Assembly (NCBI GenBank): GCA_900545925.1
Contig: URAZ01000019.1
Span: 1 to 64,000, forward strand
DNA length: 64,000 nt
Source: an uncultured Eubacteriales bacterium
GTDB lineage: Bacteria > Bacillota > Clostridia > Oscillospirales > Oscillospiraceae
Direction of reading: 5' to 3'
Shown: piece after piece, positions 10,037 through 16,791 of the stretch
How positions within the stretch are numbered: the first letter of the stretch is position 1
How the letters are laid out: the number at the start of each line of letters is the position of its first letter
Program-made: the position numbers and the translations under genes
Notes under the pieces: model-generated
Told to the model about the DNA's origin: nothing
Databases searched by the model: none
The model's input: the letters and a program-made list of their open reading frames with translations, nothing else

Positions 10037-11488
10037 ATGGACGATAAGACCAACCTGACGCCGGAGCAGGACGAAGTGCAGACCGGCGAGGAAGTTTCCT
10101 TTACCATCTCCGGCGAGGATGCCGCTGCGCAGGAAGCGCTGAACGCAAAAAAAACCGCAAAGAAAAAATCTCCGCTGCCGTGGATCATCGGCGGCGCAGC
10201 CGTTGTGGTCGCCGCAGCGCTCGTGCTGATCCTCACGCTGAAGCCGAAAACGGTCAGCCCGGATGCAGAGCAGCCCGGCGATGCGACGATCTCCGAGCCT
10301 GCCGGTACCCCTGACGGCACTGACAGCACCCAGCCGGACGATCAGACACCGGCGGAAGACGGCCAGACGGATGAGCAGGCGGACGGCGAACAGACAGAGC
10401 CGGCCGGCAACGGCGTCAGCTACACTGTAGAGGCAGATGCGCTGACTGAGGACGTTCTGAACCGTGAGATCGCCGTCTGCGGCGACGACCATCTGACGAA
10501 CCGCGAGCTTCCGTATTACTACTGGCAGCAGTACTACACGCTTATGAACAACTACGGCAGCTACGCTTCATATTTTATCGACACCAGCACGCCGTTCGAC
10601 CAGCAGATGTGTATGTTTGACGACACGCGCACCTGGCAGCAGTATTTCCTGCAGGGCGCGATCACGAACTACGAAAACGTCACCGCCATCTGGCTGGAGG
10701 CCCGGCTTGCAGGCTTCCAGCTGAGTCAGGAGGATCAGGACTACCTCGACGATCTTGACAACCAGATCACCGTGGCCGCCGCAAGCTACAGCTACGGCAG
10801 CGCGGATGAATATCTCCAGATGGCCTATGGCCCGGCAGCTACGCTGTCGTCGTATCACGACTTTGTCGAGCGGCAGATCACGGCCTCGTCCTATCTGCAG
10901 GTGCTCGTCGATGCGAAGACCTACACCGAGGACGATATCAGCAAATACTATGATGACAACGCCGAGTCTTACGCCGGAAACGGCATTGAGAAATCCGATG
11001 TGAAGATGGTGAATGTGCGCCATATCCTCATCCAGCCCGAGGGCAAGAACGACGACGGCACCTACACCGACGAAGCATGGGCTGCGGCCGAGAAGAAGGC
11101 CAATGATCTGCTGACCGAGTGGAAAAACGGGGAACACACGGAAGAGTCCTTTGCATTCATGGCTGCGGAAAACTCTGCCGATCCCGGCAGCGCAGAAAAC
11201 GGCGGCCTGTATGAGGATGTTTATCCCGGCCAGATGGTCGATGCGTTTGACGCATGGTGCTTCGACGCATCCCGTCAGCCCGGCGACACCGGCATCGTCA
11301 AGACCGATTACGGCTATCACATCATGTACTTCTCCTCCACGAGCGAGCATGCGTACTGGTATGTCCGCGCGGAGGACGATTATCTGAACGAACTCTCCGT
11401 AAGCGTTCTGCAGGAGGCTTCGGCAAAGTTCGAGGCCGAAGAAACCGAACAGAACGCAGCCATCGTTGACGTCATGCAGCAGAACTGA
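10037..11488 (+). CDS. Membrane-anchored parvulin-type peptidyl-prolyl isomerase
   Basis: Predicted 483-aa foldase of the PpiC/PrsA class, which isomerises prolyl bonds of exported proteins outside the membrane. Residues 1-47 form a charged cytoplasmic tail ending in a lysine cluster. Residues 48-68 are one hydrophobic segment, followed by an acidic Pro/Gly/Asp/Glu-rich linker, a SurA-like helical part and a rotamase domain (VRHILIQP, then NGGLYEDVYPGQMV and GIVKTDYGYHIM). Unlike PrsA it has no lipobox, so it should be a signal-anchor protein. ATG 10037 is preferred because GGAGG at 10021-10025 is well spaced from it; ATG 10028 is too close. A lipid kinase follows 25 bp downstream. Confidence 0.85.
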   Translation: MDDKTNLTPEQDEVQTGEEVSFTISGEDAAAQEALNAKKTAKKKSPLPWIIGGAAVVVAAALVLILTLKPKTVSPDAEQPGDATISEPAGTPDGTDSTQPDDQTPAEDGQTDEQADGEQTEPAGNGVSYTVEADALTEDVLNREIAVCGDDHLTNRELPYYYWQQYYTLMNNYGSYASYFIDTSTPFDQQMCMFDDTRTWQQYFLQGAITNYENVTAIWLEARLAGFQLSQEDQDYLDDLDNQITVAAASYSYGSADEYLQMAYGPAATLSSYHDFVERQITASSYLQVLVDAKTYTEDDISKYYDDNAESYAGNGIEKSDVKMVNVRHILIQPEGKNDDGTYTDEAWAAAEKKANDLLTEWKNGEHTEESFAFMAAENSADPGSAENGGLYEDVYPGQMVDAFDAWCFDASRQPGDTGIVKTDYGYHIMYFSSTSEHAYWYVRAEDDYLNELSVSVLQEASAKFEAEETEQNAAIVDVMQQN

Positions 11489-11513
11489 CAAGCTGCCGGG
11501 AGGAACCCCACGC

Positions 11514-12407
11514 ATGAAACGCTTACTGTTTTTCATCAATCCGAACGCAGGCCACGCCGAGATCCGTTCCTCGCTCATGGAGGTACTGGCAATCTTCTGC
11601 AAAGGCGGCTATGAGCCGACCGTGCACATGACGACCGGCCCGCGGGATATCACCCGGCAGATCGCCGCACGCGGAACGCAGTACGATCTGATCGTCTGCA
11701 CCGGCGGCGACGGAACACTCAACGAGGCTGTCTCCGGCCTTATGGAATTGCCGTATGAAAAACGCCCTCCGCTGGGCTACATCCCCGGCGGCACAGTCAA
11801 CGACGTGGCCTCCACGCTGGGTCTTTCCAAAGATCCCATCCGCGCCGCACAGGAGATCGTGGCAGGCAGACTCTACCCGCTGGACATTGGCTCGTTCGGC
11901 CCGGACCGGTTTTTTACCTACGTCGCCGCCTTCGGCATCTTTACGGACGTGCCGTATGAAACGCCGCAGGAGGACAAGCGCATCTGGGGCAGGCTTGCGT
12001 ACATTATGAACGGCGCAGGCGCGCTTGGGCGGCTGAAGCCGACGCATGTGCGCGTCTATTATCAAGACCGGATGGAAGAGGCCGACGTACTCGTCGGGCT
12101 TGTGACCAGCACGACCTCCGTCGGCGGCTTCAAGGCCACGAAGGATCTCGGCATCTCGCTCAACGACGGGCTGTATGAAATGATTCTCGTGCGCGCGACA
12201 AAAACGCTCGCAGAGTTCAATCTGGCCGCGACGCGCGCGCTGCGGCTGGATTTTGAGAACGATTCATTCATCTCCGCGCAGACCGGCGCGCTGCGCTTTG
12301 AGTTCGACGAGCCGGTTTCGTGGACAGTTGACGGCGAATTCGGCGGCAGCGTCACCGAGGTTGAAATTCACAACGAGCACCGCGCGATCGACATCGTGGT
12401 TCCGTAG
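11514..12407 (+). CDS. Diacylglycerol kinase family (YegS/BmrU-like) lipid kinase
   Basis: Soluble lipid kinase of the DAGK catalytic superfamily, 297 aa, predicted to phosphorylate diacylglycerol or a related lipid at the inner membrane face. The N-terminal FFINPNAG loop and the nucleotide-binding motif CTGGDGTLNEAVSG are clear. Further on, PGGTVNDVASTLG matches the conserved PxGTxND-type motif. The start at 11514 follows GGGAGG. The gene lies 25 bp after the isomerase and 13 bp before an acetyltransferase, so the three are probably co-transcribed. The exact lipid substrate cannot be told from sequence. Confidence 0.9.
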   Translation: MKRLLFFINPNAGHAEIRSSLMEVLAIFCKGGYEPTVHMTTGPRDITRQIAARGTQYDLIVCTGGDGTLNEAVSGLMELPYEKRPPLGYIPGGTVNDVASTLGLSKDPIRAAQEIVAGRLYPLDIGSFGPDRFFTYVAAFGIFTDVPYETPQEDKRIWGRLAYIMNGAGALGRLKPTHVRVYYQDRMEEADVLVGLVTSTTSVGGFKATKDLGISLNDGLYEMILVRATKTLAEFNLAATRALRLDFENDSFISAQTGALRFEFDEPVSWTVDGEFGGSVTEVEIHNEHRAIDIVVP

Positions 12408-12420
12408 GGGAGGCAGCAAA

Positions 12421-12993
12421 ATGAAGCTTCGCTTTGCAGACGAGCATGACGCATCTGCCTGTCTCGCCATTTACGCACAGTATATCGATACGTCCATCAC
12501 CTTTGAGACAGCGCTGCCGTCCGAGGCGGAATTCGCCGGACGCATCCGCAGCTACGGCGCGGTTTATCCATGGCTGGTTGCGGAGGAGGACGGAAAAATC
12601 CTCGCCTACGCCTACGCCCACCGCGCGCAGGAGCGTGCAGCCTATGACTGGAACGCAGAACTTTCCGTCTACGTCTCCAAGGACGCAGCGGGAATGGGCC
12701 TCGGCACAAAACTCTACCGGGCGCTTCTGGACCTGCTCAGAAAACAGGGCGTCCGCACAGCCTACGGCGTCGTAACCATGCCGAACGACGCAAGCGCCGC
12801 CCTGCACCGGAAGCTTGGCTTTCAGCTGCTGGGAACATACCACAACACCGGCTATAAAAACGGCCGCTGGCGCGACGTAGTCTGGTTTGAAAAGCACATC
12901 GGCTCATTTGACGGCGTGCCGGAGCCGCTGCGCCCCATCGGCCAGATCGCAGACCGCGAAGCGGTTCTGCAGCCATACAGCAGCGCCGGCTGA
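12421..12993 (+). CDS. GNAT N-acetyltransferase, phosphinothricin-acetyltransferase-like
   Basis: 190-aa GNAT-fold enzyme that would transfer acetyl from acetyl-CoA to an amine. The N-terminus (LRFADEHDA, then IYAQYIDTSITFE) and the acetyl-CoA loop GMGLGTKLYRALL match the PAT/Pat-like branch. TMPNDASAALHRKLGF and WRDVVWFEK near the C-terminus are also typical. ATG 12421 follows GGGGAGG; the longer open frame upstream lies inside the lipid-kinase gene. Members are often annotated as bialaphos-resistance enzymes, but most act on other amines such as methionine sulfoximine or unknown metabolites. Confidence 0.88.
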   Translation: MKLRFADEHDASACLAIYAQYIDTSITFETALPSEAEFAGRIRSYGAVYPWLVAEEDGKILAYAYAHRAQERAAYDWNAELSVYVSKDAAGMGLGTKLYRALLDLLRKQGVRTAYGVVTMPNDASAALHRKLGFQLLGTYHNTGYKNGRWRDVVWFEKHIGSFDGVPEPLRPIGQIADREAVLQPYSSAG

Positions 12994-13039
12994 GCGGATT
13001 TTGTACACAGTACATTGTACATTTGGGGGCACGCTGCCC

Positions 13040-13119
13040 CTGCCCCATCCCCTCCGCCATTTGCTGCCGCAAATGCCGCCTCCCCTTACCGCGCAGAGCG
13101 CGGCAAGGGGAGGCTTTTT
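13040..13119 (+). repeat. Repeat family B, copy 1 (partial), with terminator-like end
   Basis: CATCCCCTCCGCCATTTGC and its mirror GCAAATG are followed by GCCTCCCCTT and AAGGGGAGGC. The last stem (13078-13114, inner arms CCGCGC/GCGCGG) is followed by TTTTT at 13115-13119, so it can end the acetyltransferase transcript. The left arm present in copies near 40.7 and 44.6 kb is degraded here. Confidence 0.8.
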
Positions 13120-13193
13120 GCATATCTGCACACACTTTGCCGTTCTGCCCCTACCAAGCCTTCGGCGAATTCGTACAGCCCCGCAAATTTCTC

Positions 13194-13250
13194 TTGACAA
13201 TCCGTAAATATCCGCTAATATATAGACATCCGATATATAGACCATCTATC
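13194..13250 (+). promoter_or_regulatory. Promoter and likely operator of the first PadR operon
   Basis: TTGACA at 13194-13199, 16-bp spacer and TAATAT at 13216-13221 form a strong SigA-type promoter. ATATATAGAC occurs twice (13218-13227 and 13233-13242), the first overlapping the -10. This direct repeat is a good candidate for autoregulatory PadR binding. Confidence 0.7.
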
Positions 13251-13268
13251 TATTAAAGGAGGTTCGCT

Positions 13269-13610
13269 ATGGAATTCGACAAAACCCTGCTGGCCGGGAG
13301 CACGGGGATGCTGCTTTTGAAGCTGCTCGAGCAGGAGGACATGTACGGCTATCAGATGATCGAGACGCTGCGCAGCCGGTCGGAGCACGCGTTCGACCTC
13401 AAGGCCGGGACGCTCTATCCCCTTCTGCATGCGCTTGAGCAGAAGGGCTATATCACCGCACGGGACGAGCCCTCCGCCGCGGGCCGTCCGCGGCGGTATT
13501 ACCATCTGACGGACGCGGGGCGCAAACGGCTTCAAGAGAAAGAGACGGAGTGGAACGCCTATACGCGGGCAGTCGGCAAGGTGTTGAAGGGAGGCGCTTA
13601 CGGTGGCTGA
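13269..13610 (+). CDS. PadR family transcriptional regulator
   Basis: 113-aa winged-helix regulator. The PadR signature is clear: GSTGMLLLKLLEQEDMYGYQ, then LKAGTLYPLLHALEQKGYI and the wing PRRYYHLTDAGRK. AGGAGG precedes ATG 13269. Its stop overlaps the start of the next gene by 8 bp, so regulator and membrane protein are translationally coupled. In this arrangement PadR usually represses its own operon in response to a membrane or antibiotic signal; the ligand here is unknown. Confidence 0.95.
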   Translation: MEFDKTLLAGSTGMLLLKLLEQEDMYGYQMIETLRSRSEHAFDLKAGTLYPLLHALEQKGYITARDEPSAAGRPRRYYHLTDAGRKRLQEKETEWNAYTRAVGKVLKGGAYGG

Positions 13611-14883
13611 ACGGATCGAACGGTATCTGGAGACTGCCGGGGCGCAGGTGCGCTGGAAACGCGTGCGTCCGGCGCTGGAGCGCGAACTGCGGACACATCT
13701 GGAAGAGCAGACCGAGGCGTATCTGGCCGAGGGCATGACCGAGGATGCGGCGGAGGCCGAGGCCGTCCGGCAGATGGGCGACGCGGAGACTGTCGGTCTT
13801 GCGCTCGACGCGGTGCACCGACCAAAGCGGCAGACGGCGATCTTACTCTTTGCCGGGCTTGCTATCGTGCTTGGGATGTACCTGCGCGCCGAATGGATCG
13901 GCTCTTCGTATGCCTTCGCGCTTGCGTCCGGGCTTCTGGCCTGTGGTGCGCTGCTTGGCGGGTATTATCTGGATTACCGCTGCCTGAGTCGGTACGCGTG
14001 GTACATCTATGGCGCAGTGCTTGTGCTCGGCGCGGTCTGCGTGTATCAGACGACGTTCATGGGCCCCGGTGCACCTCGTATGCTCGGGATCACGGTGGGC
14101 GACACGAGCGAGTATGCCGCGCTGCTGTATCCGGCGGCGTATGCGCTGGTCGTGTACGCGCTGCAAGGGAAAAAGGGCGGCTTCTGGCTGTCGCTGGCAG
14201 CGGTGGCACCGTTTGCGCTCCCGTTCCTATGGGATCGATACGTCGGAATTTTGCCCCAGCTTCTGTTTGCCGTGTGCGCGGCAGCTGTTCTGCTGAGTGC
14301 GATCCGTGCGGGGCTGTTTCAGGTGAAAAAGAATTGCGCGCGGGCGCTCGTGTGGGCGCTGCTGGTGCTTGCAGTTGTGGGGATTTTCTATCAGGACGCA
14401 CAGCGGTACCAGAATTTTTCCAACTGGTATTTCAGCCCCGCCGGTCTGCGGGAGTGGCGGGAGATTTTGAGGGAATATTGGAAAAATTCCTCCACGGCTT
14501 CCGCTCTGCTGACGCGCGGCACTTTGGCGGAAGCAAACCGGCTTGGCACACTGCCCGGCGCACCTGCATGGGTGTGGCTCGCAATGCTGTATGCGCCGCA
14601 GGCGGTGCTGCTCGTGATGTTGCTCGTGCGGACGGCGAAGGTGCAAAATCCGCTTGGGCGGATGCTGTGCATCCCAACGGGCATGATTCTTTCCATGCAG
14701 CTGACGCTGGGCCTTTTGTATCAGACTGGGATCTTCCCGCTGTCCGCGCCGCTGCCGTTCATCTCGGGAAATTTGTATACCGTCATGGACGCGGCTCTTC
14801 TGGGTCTGGCCCTGTCCACCCTGCGCCAATCCGCCTGCCCGGAATCGGAACTATGCCGCGCACGGCCTGATCCGGCTGTCTGA
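13603..14883 (+). CDS. Permease-prefix (HAAS-like) plus FtsW/RodA-like membrane protein
   Basis: 426-aa membrane protein. Residues 1-70 form a helical HAAS/permease-prefix domain (RYLETAGAQVRWKRVRPALE, then GMTEDAAEAEAVRQMGDAE), which commonly accompanies PadR regulators. The rest is about ten hydrophobic segments. The last part (FPLSAPLPFISG, then MDAALLGLALS) resembles the SEDS signature PFISYGGSS of FtsW/RodA/SpoVE but is clearly diverged. The extracellular HTDF-type loop that carries the SEDS catalytic Asp reads LPGAPAWVW here, so polymerase activity is doubtful. It starts inside padR with an 8-bp overlap. A role as a sensor or stress-related envelope protein is inference. Confidence 0.7.
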   Translation: MAERIERYLETAGAQVRWKRVRPALERELRTHLEEQTEAYLAEGMTEDAAEAEAVRQMGDAETVGLALDAVHRPKRQTAILLFAGLAIVLGMYLRAEWIGSSYAFALASGLLACGALLGGYYLDYRCLSRYAWYIYGAVLVLGAVCVYQTTFMGPGAPRMLGITVGDTSEYAALLYPAAYALVVYALQGKKGGFWLSLAAVAPFALPFLWDRYVGILPQLLFAVCAAAVLLSAIRAGLFQVKKNCARALVWALLVLAVVGIFYQDAQRYQNFSNWYFSPAGLREWREILREYWKNSSTASALLTRGTLAEANRLGTLPGAPAWVWLAMLYAPQAVLLVMLLVRTAKVQNPLGRMLCIPTGMILSMQLTLGLLYQTGIFPLSAPLPFISGNLYTVMDAALLGLALSTLRQSACPESELCRARPDPAV

Positions 14884-14901
14884 AGAAAGCAGCTGCCTGT
14901 T

Positions 14902-14936
14902 CGTAGGGGCCGATGTGGGCAGCGGCCCCTACAGCG
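14902..14936. repeat. Repeat family A, minimal copy
   Basis: GTAGGGGCCG and CGGCCCCTAC flank a 10-nt centre. This is a solo end-hairpin of the family described at 19.6, 39.1, 47.8, 54.5 and 57.0 kb, lacking the usual internal segment. Confidence 0.75.
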
Positions 14937-14963
14937 GAATACAACTTTGCGGCAGATTGAGAA

Positions 14964-14996
14964 AAGGGACCGACAGTCTTGTCGGTCCCTTTTCTT
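14964..14996. terminator. Bidirectional terminator between convergent genes
   Basis: AAAAGGGACCGACA (14964-14977) pairs perfectly with TGTCGGTCCCTTTT (14982-14995) around GTCT. The A/T ends let it act on both strands, between the FtsW-like gene and the TSUP permease. Confidence 0.9.
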
Positions 14997-15013
14997 CGTG
15001 CGTTTTTTATGCG

Positions 15014-15787
15014 TCAGCCCGCGATCAATCCCTGGACGACCTTTGCGGCCAGCAGGATGAGGACGATGATGATGGCGGGCTTTACGATCTTGGAGCCGTT
15101 TTTAATGGCGAGTCCCGCGCCGATGAAATGGCCCAAAATGCTCGACACCGTGCCGATCAGGCCGAGGACGAGGAAGACCTTGCCGCTTAAAAGGCTGGTC
15201 AGGAGCGAGGCGATATTGGAGGACAAATTCACGAGTTTAACGTTGCCGCCCGCTGTGCGCACGTCAAGTTTGCCGAGATTGCAGAAAATGAGCAGCAGGA
15301 ACGTGCCTGTCCCGGGGCCGTAGAACCCGTCGTATGCGCCGACGACGAGCGCTGCCAGATAGACGATAGCCATCTGCTTTTTTGGCTCGATATCGCCGCG
15401 TTCCTCCGGCAGCTGACGCTGCCGCAGCACGACGAAGGCCACGACCGGCAGCACGATCAGCAGCAGGTACTGTAAGTACACCTCGGAGATCATCAGCTGT
15501 AATTTTGTTCCGAAAAACGAGCCGATCAGCGCCAGAACGATGGACGGAATGCCAAGCTTCCAGTCAACATAGCCGTTTTTGATATACCGGCCAGTAGAAA
15601 ACGCGGTGCCGATGGAGGAGGAGAACTTGTTCGTGCCCAGCGCAAAGTGCATGGGAAGTCCCGCCAGCAGATAGGTCGGCACGGAAATAATACCGCCGCC
15701 GCCCGCGATGGCGTCCATGAACGACGCAAAAAAGACGCCGATCACGACAATCACGACCATCTGTACCGTTAAATCCTGCACGCCCAT
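15014..15787 (-). CDS. TSUP (TauE/SafE) family permease
   Basis: 257-aa integral membrane protein with about eight hydrophobic segments. The first half carries FMDAIAGGGGIISVPTYLL and the second half GFYGPGTGTFLLL, the two internally repeated signatures of the TauE/SafE (TSUP) family. Members move small anions such as sulfite, sulfoacetate or other organosulfur compounds across the membrane; the substrate here is unknown. Its ATG at 15787 directly abuts the stop codon of the HAD phosphatase, whose 3' end supplies the GGGAGAG ribosome-binding site, so the two are translationally coupled. Confidence 0.93.
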   Translation of the reverse strand: MGVQDLTVQMVVIVVIGVFFASFMDAIAGGGGIISVPTYLLAGLPMHFALGTNKFSSSIGTAFSTGRYIKNGYVDWKLGIPSIVLALIGSFFGTKLQLMISEVYLQYLLLIVLPVVAFVVLRQRQLPEERGDIEPKKQMAIVYLAALVVGAYDGFYGPGTGTFLLLIFCNLGKLDVRTAGGNVKLVNLSSNIASLLTSLLSGKVFLVLGLIGTVSSILGHFIGAGLAIKNGSKIVKPAIIIVLILLAAKVVQGLIAG

Positions 15788-16612
15788 TTAAATCTCTCCC
15801 TTGATTGCAAGTTCCAGCATATCGGCCACACCGCCATCTTCGTTCGTCGGCGCGATCAGATCTGCTTTCTGCTTGAGTGCTTCTTCCCCGTTTCCCATTG
15901 CAACGCCGACGCCTGCAAAGTCGAGCATGGCCGCATCGTTGCCGCTGTCGCCGATGGCCATGACCTGCTTGGGCGGAACGCCGAGTTTTTTGCACAGCGC
16001 CCCAAGCGCGATGCCCTTGCTGGTGTTCGGATTCATAACCTCCAGATCAACATAGCCCGCGCCGGTCACGAAATACGGAAGCTGCGTCAGATCAGCCATC
16101 GCCTTTTCGCACTCTTCCCGGCTGGAGAACGGCACATAGAGTTTTTCCACGGGCCTGTTCCATCCGGCGACCATGGCGTCCAGATCATCGACAAATTCGT
16201 GCGACCGTTCAAACAGCCAGCGGAAGTCGGCAGGATAATAGCGTTCAAACTGCGCCATCTGCTGCTTGGCATTATACACAATACCGCCGGAGAAGAAATT
16301 GACAAGCCCGTCGTAGCGGCGCACATGGGAATAGATCAGCCGCGCATCATCCGGGGACAGCGGGCAGTGATAGAGCGTTTCGCCGGTTTTCAGATCCTGC
16401 GCGATCGCGCCCGTCTGCGTGACAGCGTAGCGGATCTGCGGAAGCGCATCTAAAATATACCAACACTCTCCCGGCGCGCGGCCGGTGCACAAAACAAGCT
16501 GGATGCCGTGTTCCAGCGCACGCTGCGCCGCGGCCTGCACCCGCGGCAGAACACGCTGGTCGGCAGTGACGAGCGTACCGTCAACATCGACGGCCACAAG
16601 ACGGATAGCCAT
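15788..16612 (-). CDS. Cof-type HAD-IIB phosphatase
   Basis: 274-aa haloacid dehalogenase superfamily hydrolase of the Cof subfamily, usually acting on sugar or nucleotide phosphates. Motif I is VDVDGTLV with the nucleophilic Asp, motif II lies around VLCTGR, and motif IV is AIGDSGNDAAML. The C2-type cap domain lies between them. ATG 16612 with GAGGTA upstream is preferred to a TTG two codons earlier. It is the first gene of a two-gene operon with the TSUP permease. The substrate cannot be assigned. Confidence 0.93.
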   Translation of the reverse strand: MAIRLVAVDVDGTLVTADQRVLPRVQAAAQRALEHGIQLVLCTGRAPGECWYILDALPQIRYAVTQTGAIAQDLKTGETLYHCPLSPDDARLIYSHVRRYDGLVNFFSGGIVYNAKQQMAQFERYYPADFRWLFERSHEFVDDLDAMVAGWNRPVEKLYVPFSSREECEKAMADLTQLPYFVTGAGYVDLEVMNPNTSKGIALGALCKKLGVPPKQVMAIGDSGNDAAMLDFAGVGVAMGNGEEALKQKADLIAPTNEDGGVADMLELAIKGEI

Positions 16613-16723
16613 ACGCAAAGTACCTCGATACCATAAAAATCAAACTCATTTTACCAGTCCCGTCCGGGTAAATCAAGCCGCCGAAATTCACAATTTCTTC
16701 TTTTTTTACCGGTCTGTATGTGC

Positions 16724-16729
16724 TATAAT
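16724..16729 (+). promoter_or_regulatory. Putative -10 box of secA
   Basis: TATAAT at 16724-16729, preceded by a T-rich stretch rather than a clear -35. It lies about 60 bp before the secA start. Confidence 0.45.
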
Positions 16730-16791
16730 TGCACTTTAGAATACGAAAACCGCCGCAGCGCGCACCGCGCGGCGCAGAAAGGGTTTTTACC

